Assembly (NCBI RefSeq): GCF_902167145.1
Contig: NC_050099.1
Coordinates: 241,750,588-241,814,587 of the forward strand
From: Zea mays
Lineage: Eukaryota; Streptophyta; Magnoliopsida; Poales; Poaceae
Direction: 5' to 3'
DNA length: 64,000 bases
Shown in pieces: positions 56,099 through 64,000 of this stretch. A model generated the notes under the pieces. It saw only the letters and a list, made by a program, of their open reading frames with translations, was not told the origin of the DNA and made no database searches. Every line of letters starts with the position of its first letter. Positions within the stretch are counted from its first letter, which is position 1. The translations under genes and the position numbers were made by a program.

Positions 56099-59000
56099 AT
56101 GGGCAGTCTCCAGCAACCTCTCCGGCCCGGGACGGTGCTCCGTTTCGGGAGTCTTGAGTTCATGTCCTTCGACGGCAGCTACGACATGATACTCCTTCCA
56201 CCGCCGCGCGACAACGACGATGGCGGTCGACATCCCGCCCGCCGGCGGCGGAACCGACGACATCTTCCCCGCGCGGTGGAAGAACAACATTCGAGCTCGC
56301 CCCGTCCTCTCCCCCGCCAACGGAGGAGGAGGCGGGGCAACCAAGACCAAGCGGGAGGCCGTGCTTCGTCGGCTGTCGAGCGAATCGACATCCCCAGCGC
56401 CCCGACGGAAGGCACGCCGGGCGTTGACCTCGCGTTCGAGACGAAGACGAGCGCCGTCCCCCCGCGACACGCCAATCCCGAGCAAGTGGACGACGCTGGC
56501 GCACTCGCGGAGAGCTTGCAGGACGTCGCCCTCGTACCTGAGACGACGGTGCAACCAGTCCCCGATGTGACTACGTCGCTCCGCGTCGACCAAAAGGTAC
56601 CGACTAATTCCCATCCTACGTCTTTTCGACTCGGCCTCAACCCGCCAAGCGACCTCGCTTTGGCGGGCGCTCTCATTGAGGCGAGTGCAACCCCACTGGG
56701 GTTTCGTATGCGGTCGCCTTGGGACCGATTGACGGACGTCTCGACCTACGGGCCCTCTGGGTCCGAGGAAGATGACGATCCCAGCATCTGTTGGGATTTC
56801 TCTGGATTTGGCAACCCCAGTGCCATGCGGGACTTCATGACCGCATGTGACTACTGCCTCTCCGACTGTTCCGACGGAAGCTGCAGCCTTGACGACGAGG
56901 ACTGCGGCCCAAGCCGCGAATGTTTCCACGTCGAGCTAGGGGATCCCTCCGAAGGCAACCATCTTGGCATGCCGGAGGAAGGTGATTTTCTTAGGCCGGT
57001 GCCTCGCGCCGACATCCCGCGGGAGCTAGCTGTGGTCCCCGTTCCGGCGGGGGGTCACGACCCACAGCTCGAGCAAGTCCGCGGGGCGCAGGCCAGGCTC
57101 GACGAGGGAACAGGAGCGCTTGAGACGATCCGCCGGGACGTCGGGTAGGTATGGGCGGGCCAGCCCCCAACCGGAGAAATACGTCACTTGCCCCAGGGTC
57201 TCCAGCACCGCGTCACCAACGATGTCAGGGTCAGGCCGCCGCCCGCATCCAGCGGGGTTGGTCAGAACCTGGCAGCCGCAGCGATGCTCCTCCGCGCGAT
57301 GCCGGAGCCATCAACCACCGAGGGTCGGCGAATCCAGGGAGAGCTCAAGAATCTCCTGGAAGGCGCTGCGGCCCGACGGGCCGAGAGCACTGCCTCCCGA
57401 AGGCAGGGATACCCCTCGGAACCTCATGCCGCGACTTCCCGATTCATGCGGGAAGCCTCGGTCTACACCGGACGCACGCGCAACACCGCGCCTGCGGCCC
57501 CGGGCCACCTCGGCAACGAGCACCACCGTCGCGACCGTCGGGCCCACCTCGACGAAAGGGTGCACCGAGGCTACCACCCCAGGCGTGGGGGGCGCTACGA
57601 CAGCGGGGAGGATCGGAGTCCCTCGCCCGAACCACCCGGTCCGCAGGCCTTCAGTCGGGCCATCCGATGGGCGCCATTCCCGACCCGGTTCCGACCCCCG
57701 ACTACTATCACAAAGTACTCGGGGGAAACGAGACCGGAACTGTGGCTCGCGGACTACCGCCTGACCTGCCAACTGGGTGGAACGGACGACGACAACCTCA
57801 TCATCCGCAACCTCCCCCTGTTCCTCTCCGACACCGCTCGCGCCTGGTTGGAGCACCTGCCTCCGGGGCAGATCTCCAACTGGGACGACTTGGTCCAAGC
57901 CTTCGCCGGCAATTTCCAGGGCACGTACGTGCGCCCCGGGAATTCCTGGGACCTCCAAAGCTGCCGGCAACAGCCGGGAGAGTCGCTCCGGGACTACATC
58001 CGGCGATTCTCGAAGCAGCGCACCGAGTTGCCCAACATCACCGACTCGGATGTCATCGGCGCGTTCCTCGCCGGCACCACCTGCCGTGACCTGGTGAGCA
58101 AGTTGGGTCGCAAGACCCCCACCAGGGCGAGCGAGCTGATGGACATCGCCACCAAGTTCGCCTCTGGCCAGGAGGCGGTCGAGGCTATCTTCCGAAAGGA
58201 CAAGCAGCCCCAGGGCCGCCCATCGGAAGAGGCTCCCGAGGCGTCTACTCCGCTCGGCGCCAAGAAGAAGTTGCAATCGAAACGCGACGCCGCCGACGCG
58301 GACCTTGTCGCCGCCGCTGAGTACAAGAACCCTCGGAAGCCCCCTGGAGGTGCTAACCTCTTCGACAAGATGCTCAAGGAGTCGTGCCCCTACCATCAGG
58401 GGCCCATCAAGCACACTCTCGAGGAGTGCGTCATGCTTCGGCGCCACTTCCACAGGGCCGGGCCACCCGTAGAGGGTGGCAGGGCCCGCGACGACGACAA
58501 GAACGAAGATCACCAAGCAGGAGAGTACCCCGAGGTCCGCGACTGCTTCATGATCTACGGTGGGCATACGGCGAATGCCTCGGCTCGGCATCGCAAGCGA
58601 GAGCGCCAGGAGGTCTGCTCGGTGAAGGTGGCGGCGCCAGTCTACCTAGACTGGTCCGACAAGCCCATCACCTTCGACCAGGCCGACCACCCCGACCACG
58701 TGCCGAGCCCAGGGAAATACCCGCTCGTCGTCGACCCCGTCATCGGCGACGTCAGGCTCACCAAGGTCCTGATGGATGGGGGCAGCTGCCTCAACATCAT
58801 CTACGCCGAGACCCTCAGGCTCCTGCGCGTCGATCTGTCCTCCGTCTGGGCAGGCACTGCGCCATTCCACGGGATCATCCCTGGGAAGCGCGTCCAGCCC
58901 CTCGGACGACTCGACCTTCCCGTCTGCTTCGGAACGCCCTCCAACTTCCGAAGGGAGACCTTGACGTTCAAGGTGGTCGGGTTCCGAGGAACCTACCACG

Positions 59001-62000
59001 CGGTACTAGGGAGGCCATGCTACGCGAAGTTCATGGCCGTCCCCAACTACACCTACCTGAAGCTCAAGATGCCGGGCCCCAACGGGGTCATCACCGTAGG
59101 CCCCACGTACAAACACGCGTTCGAATGCGACGTGGAGTGCGTGGAGTACGCCGAGGCCCTCGCCGAGTCCGAGGCCCTCATCGCCGACCTGGAGAACCTC
59201 TCCAAAGAGGTGCCAGACGTGAAGCGTCATGCCGGCAACTTCGAACCGGTGGAGACGGTTAAGGCCGTCCCTCTCGACCCCAGCGGCGACACCTCCAAGC
59301 AGATCCAGATTGGTTCCGGGCTCGACCCCAAATAGGAAGCAGTGCTCGTCGACTTTCTCCGCGCAAACGCCGACGTCTTTGCGTGGAGTCCCTCGGACAT
59401 GCCCGGCATACCGAGGGATGTCGCCGAGCACTCGCTGGATATTCGGGTCGGAGCCCGACCCGTCAGGCAGCCTCTGCGCCGATTCGACGAGGAGAAGCGC
59501 AGAGTGATAGGCGAGGAGATCCACAAGCTAATGGCAGCAGGGTTCATCAAAGAGGTATTCCATCCCGAATGGCTTGCCAACCCTGTGCTTGTGAGGAAGA
59601 AAGGGGGGAAATGGCGGATGTGTGTAGACTACACTGGTCTCAACAAAGCATGTCCGAAGGTTCCCTACCCTCTGCCTCGTATCGATCAAATCGTGGATTC
59701 CACTGCTGGGTGCGAAACCCTGTCCTTCCTCGATGCCTACTCAGGGTATCACCAGATCCGGATGAAAGAGTCCGACCAGCTCGCGACTTCCTTCATCACG
59801 CCCTTCGACATGTACTGCTATGTCACCATGCCGTTCGGTTTGAGGAATGCGGGCGCGACGTACCAGCGGTGCATGAACCATGTGTTCGGCGAACACATCG
59901 GTCGCACAGTCGAGGCCTACGTCGATGACATCGTAGTCAAGACAAGGAAGGCTTCCGACCTCCTCTCCGACCTTGAAGCGACATTCCGATGTCTCAAGGC
60001 GAAAGGAGTCAAGCTCAATCCTGAGAAGTGTGTCTTCGGGGTGCCCCGGGGCATGCTCCTGGGGTTCATCGTCTCCGAGCGAGGCATCGAAGCCAACCCG
60101 GAGAAGATCGCAGCTATCACCAGCATGGGACCCATCAAGGACTTAAAAGGCGTATAAAGGGTCATGGGATGTCTCGTGGCCCTGAGCCGCTTCATCTCAC
60201 GCCTCGGCGAAAGAGGTCTGCCTCTGTACCGCCTCTTAAGGAAGACCGAGTGTTTCGCTTGGACCCCTGAGGCCGAGGAAGCCCTCGGGAACCTGAAGGC
60301 GCTCCTTACAAAGGCGCCTGTCTTGGTGCCCCCAGCTGATGGAGAAGCCCTCTTGGTCTACGTCGCCGCTACCACTCAGGTGGTTAGCGCCGCGATTGTG
60401 GTCGAGAGGCAAGAGGAAGGGCATGCACTGCCCGTTCAGAGGCCAGTCTACTTCGTCAGCGAGGTACTGTTCGAGACCAAGATCCGCTACCCACAAGTTC
60501 AGAAGCTGCTGTATGCTGTGATCCTGACGAGGCGGAAGTTACGACACTACTTCGAGTCTCATCCGGTAACTGTGGTGTCATCCTTCCCCCTGGGGGAGAT
60601 CATCCATTGCCGAGAGGCCTCGGGCAGGATCGCAAAGTGGGCGGTGGAGATCACGGGCGAAACAATCTCGTTCGCCCCTCGGAAGGCCATCAAGTCTCAG
60701 GTGTTGGCGGACTTCGTAGCAGAATGGGTCGACACCCAGCTGCCGACGGCTCCGATCCAACCGGAGCTCTGAACCATGTTTTTCGACGGGTCGCTGATGA
60801 AGACGGGAGCCGGCACGGGCCTGCTCTTCATCTCGCCCCTCGGGAAGCACCAACGCTACGTGCTACGCCTCCATTTCCCGGCGTCCAACAATGTGGCCGA
60901 GTACGAAGCTCTGGTCAACGGGTTGCGGATCGCCATCGAGCTAGGGGTCCGACGCCTCGACGCCCGCGGTGACTCGCAGCTCGTCATCGACCAAGTCATG
61001 AAGAACTCTCACTGCCGCGACCCGAAGATGGAGGCCTACTGCGATGAGGTTCGGCGCCTGGAAGACAAGTTCTTCGGGCTCGAGCTCAACCACATCGCTC
61101 GGCGCTACAACGAGACTGCAGACGAGCTGGCTAAAATAGCCTCGGGGCGAACGACGGTCCCCCCGGACGTCTTCTCCCGGGATCTGCATCAACCCTCCGT
61201 CAAGATCGACGACACGCCCGAGCCCGAGGCACCCTCGGCTCAGCCCGAGGCGCCCTCGGTTCAGCCCGAGGTACCCTCGGCCCCCGGGGCCGAGGCGCTG
61301 CACGTCGAGGAGGAGCAGAGCGGGGCCACGCCTGATCGAAATTGGCAGGCCCCGTACCTGTGATATCTCCGCCAGGGAGAGCTACCCCTCGACCAAGCCG
61401 AGGCTCGGCAGGTAGCTCGACGCGCCAAGTCGTTCGTCCTGCTGGGCGATGAGGAGGAGCTCTACCACCGGAGCCCCTCGGGCATCCTCCAGCGATGCAT
61501 CTCCATCGCCGAAGGCCAGGAACTCCTGCAAGAAATACACTCGGGGGCTTGCGGCCATCATGCAGCGCCTCGAGCCCTTGTCGGGAATGCCTTCCGGCAA
61601 GGCTTCTACTGGCCAACGGCGGTGGCTGACGCCACTAGAATTGTCCGCACCTGCGAAGGGTGCCAATTCTATGCGAAGCAGACCCACCTGCCCGCTCAGG
61701 CTCTGCAGACGATACCCATCACCTGGCCCTTCGCCGTATGGGGTCTGGACCTCGTCGGTCCCTTGCAGAAGGCGCCCGGGGGCTACACGCACCTGCTGGT
61801 CGCCATCGACAAATTCTCCAAGTGGATCGAGGTCCGACCCCTGAACAGCATCAGGTCCGAGCAGGCGGTGGCATTCTTCACCAACATCGTCCATCGCTTC
61901 GGGGTCCCAAACTCCATCATCACCGACAACGGTACCCAGTTCACCGGCAAAAAATTCTTGGATTTTTGCGAGGATCACCACATCCGGGTGGACTGGGCCG

Positions 62001-62584
62001 CCGTGGCTCATCCCATGTCGAATGGGCAAGTAGAGCGTGCCAACGGCATGATTCTACAAGGGCTCAAGCCCCGGATCTACAACGACCTCAACAAGTTCGG
62101 CAAGCGATGGATGAAGGAACTCCCCTCGGTGATCTGGAGCCTGAGGACAACGCCAAGCCGGGCCACGGGTTTCACGCCTTTCTTCCTGGTCTACGGGGCC
62201 GAGACCATCTTGCCCACCGACCTGGAATACGGCTCCCCGAGGACGAGGGCCTACAACGGTCAAAGCAACCAAGCTAGCCGAGAAGAATCGCTGGACCAGC
62301 TGGAAGAGGCTCGGGACAAGGCCTTACTACACTCGGCACGGTACCAGCAGTCCCTGCGACGCTACCACGCCCGAGGGGTCCGGCCCCGAGACCTCCAGGT
62401 GGGCGACCTGGTGCTTCGGCTGCGGCAAGACGCCCGAGGGAGGCACAAACTCACGCCCCCCTGAGTGGGACCATTCGTCATCGCCAAAGTTCTGAAGCCC
62501 AGAACATACAAGCTGGCCAACAATCAAGGCGAGATCTACGGCAACGCTTGGAACATCAAACAGCTACGTCGCTTCTACCCTTAA
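56099..62584 (+). pseudogene. Huck-like gag-pol, one 6.5-kb frame with six in-frame stops
   Basis: ATG 56099 (MGSLQQPLRPG) begins a frame that ends at TAA 62582-62584 (2162 codons) without a frameshift. The gag core is about 57690-58190. A Cys/His block (CPYHQ...LEECVMLRRH) lies near 58385-58450. Protease DGGS is near 58780. RT is 59450-60157 with YVDDIVVKT near 59920, and RNase H is 60164-60770. The second RNase H is 60776-61140 (FFDGS, NNVAEYEAL, RGDSQLV). Integrase is about 61490-62350 (WGLDLVGPL, ITDNGTQFTG, NGQVERANG). Stops are at 57146 (TAG), 59333 (TAG), 60155 (TAA), 60770 (TGA), 61361 (TGA) and 62462 (TGA). Several fall in linkers between domains. The copy is inactive. Confidence 0.9.
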
Positions 62585-64000
62585 GATGTTTTCAAGTTGT
62601 TCATATACCTCGCACCCACGCAAAGTTTAGTCATCAAGGAAGGGTCGGCCTCGCCTCGGCAAAGCCCGACCCTCCCTCGGGGGCTAAAAGGGGGGAGACC
62701 CCCTCTGCGTCGAAATTTTCCTCGAAAAAGGATCTCTTTTTAGCAGAATTTCTTTCGTGCTTTTTGACTACTTCGAAAAACGGATCCTGGAAACGACGGA
62801 GTACACGTAAGCAGTCAAGGCTGACCGAGCCGAGGGACTCCTACGCCTCCGGGATACGGATACCTCACTCATCACCTTCTGCGATAAGTAACTCGCGTTC
62901 GGATAAAGTGATTCCGCGGACCGAACAAGTCTTCACGTTCGGAAGCTCTTCTGCCGAGGCGGTCCTTCAAGCCTTCTCGACTGAATCGGTGACAGGGCCT
63001 CATGGACGGGCGAAAGTACGCGTAAGCGGCAAGGCCGACCGAGCCGAGGGACTCCCACGCCTCTGGGATACGGATACCTCACTCATCACCTTCCGCGAGA
63101 AGCAACTCTCGCCCACACAAACATCCCTGTTACCGACGGAAAGTCCAGATGCTCGAAATAAGAGGAAAGGAGACGCGGCTTTACAACGCAGCGAGGGTGT
63201 GTTTTCTGGCCTCGGCGGCCGCAGAAGGCACACGCTACAAGACAATCTGATCCTGCAGGCTCGGGTCTTCACGCTGAAGGAGGCTGTAGCACCCTCGGCA
63301 TCGACGACGTCTTCAGCGAGGTCCGACCCAGCCTCGGACGGCGACGCGGTCCAGGGATTTCTCCGGGAATCTGGCCTGAGCAGGCGGCTCGGCCGGTTAC
63401 CCCAGGGGCCTCGGCCAACCATCGTCCAAGGGCGCCAGCCCGACCTGAGGCCTCGGCTGATCGACTCCGGCGTCAGCCCCGCTGACGGGCAACCCGGCTA
63501 GGCTCCGGCCAACCAGGTTCCCATTTTCGAGCCAACTCCGCCTCTGTTCGTACTGATATCGCTACCCCTGGCCTCGGCTCATCGAAGAGCGGCCAAGGGG
63601 TCCCCTTTAACTAAGCTAGAGGAGCCTCAGACAACAAGGCCGATCGAGCCGAGGGACTCCTACGCCTCCGGGATACGGATACCTCACTCGTCACCTTGAC
63701 ACGGGGCGACTCATGCTTGGTGAAGCGGTTCAGATAATCAACAGGCGAGACTTAGTGCTCGAAAGTGAAGAAAAAACACGGCTCCGTGCCGAAATTACAT
63801 ACATGTTCAGGCCTCGACAGCCACAATGAACAAAAACACTGGCATTCGAAGTGCCATTACAAACGGAACTCCGGTTCCCCCTCCGCAGGTACGAACAACC
63901 CCACTCCGAGGGGGAAGGCCTGCGGAGCAACGGAAGGCCGACGAACGGCGCGCCGTCACCTGCTCCAGCAGCGACGATGACGACGACTTCTGCTCCGGGG
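62585..64000 (+). other. Huck-like 3' untranslated region with dispersed repeats
   Basis: A block beginning GACCGAGCCGAGGGACTCC and continuing to CTCACTCATCACCTT occurs near 62823, 63037 and 63643 with only a few changes. The first two also share the preceding GTACACGTAAGC/GTACGCGTAAGC phrase. The 317-codon frame at 62548-63501 crosses these repeats and shows no protein features. The 3' LTR is not reached. Confidence 0.65.

Larger units (their letters stand above)
54301..64000 (+). mobile_element. Huck-like Tat-clade Ty3/gypsy element, 3' end outside window
   Basis: The 1738-bp LTR (54301-56038) starts TGTCGGGGACCATAATTAGG and ends GTCGACA. The primer site TGGCGCGCCAGG follows at 56041. gag, protease, RT, RNase H, second RNase H and integrase follow in a single frame to 62584, interrupted by six stops. 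A long 3' untranslated region with dispersed repeats continues to the window end; no second LTR is reached. The LTR start and the repeated CTCGCCCGAGGC phrases recall maize Huck; the family name is recognition only. Confidence 0.88.

Noticed and set aside
62548..63501. 317-residue ORF at the end of the Huck-like element
   Set aside because: It begins inside the integrase end in another frame and crosses dispersed 3' repeats. No domain was recognised.

Overview
The window is plant nuclear DNA from a grass. It most likely comes from maize or a close panicoid relative. That placement is inferred from gene structure, from the dense nesting of LTR retrotransposons and from LTR types that resemble Huck and the Tat and Tekay groups. 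No database was searched. Only three ordinary host genes are visible. OEP80 (plus strand, 16 coding exons, 4492-11420) encodes a chloroplast outer-envelope Omp85 protein. ZTP29 (minus strand, 12 coding exons, 40907-36171) encodes a ZIP-family zinc transporter. A one-exon arabinogalactan-peptide gene lies at 42467-42246 on the minus strand. Transposable elements and their remnants make up most of the rest.

Layout. 1-1078 is the end of a copia-type LTR. 1205-1966 is a nest of MITEs. 2048-4364 is a deleted Mutator-like element with 192-bp terminal inverted repeats and an exact 9-bp target duplication; it sits about 130 bp upstream of the OEP80 start codon. OEP80 follows, with an antisense LINE relic in one intron. 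OEP80 and ZTP29 converge. Their short intergenic space was expanded by two insertions only about 120 bp apart: a 13.0-kb Tekay/Del-type chromovirus (11620-24639, target duplication CCCCC) and a 10.3-kb minus-strand Tat-type element (24767-35110, target duplication ATTGT; called Tat-1 here). To the right of the arabinogalactan-peptide gene are small MITE relics. Next comes an unclassified LTR remnant split by a 9.6-kb Tat-type element (44467-54106, target duplication CTGCC; called Tat-2). The last element is Huck-like, starts at 54301 and runs off the window.

How the parts work together. Both Tat elements share one layout: LTR, gag-pol in one direction, a tandem-repeat array, then a separate spliced gene on the opposite strand with its own TATA box next to the other LTR. 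In Tat-2 the antisense gene is predicted to be fully intact (three exons joined in phase, 916 residues) and the two LTRs read as identical, although gag has been deleted and pol carries one stop codon. The Tekay LTR holds six 24-nt GC-rich palindromes spaced 57-58 bp apart. The copia LTR holds three pairs of a 12-bp box, each pair spaced exactly 21 bp. The Huck-like gag-pol keeps one frame for about 6.5 kb and is interrupted only by six stop codons. Its LTR carries eight 57-bp repeats.

Limits. Exon joins were read by eye from GT/AG signals and protein continuity. Element family names are recognition calls. Promoters were inferred from TATA-like motifs only.
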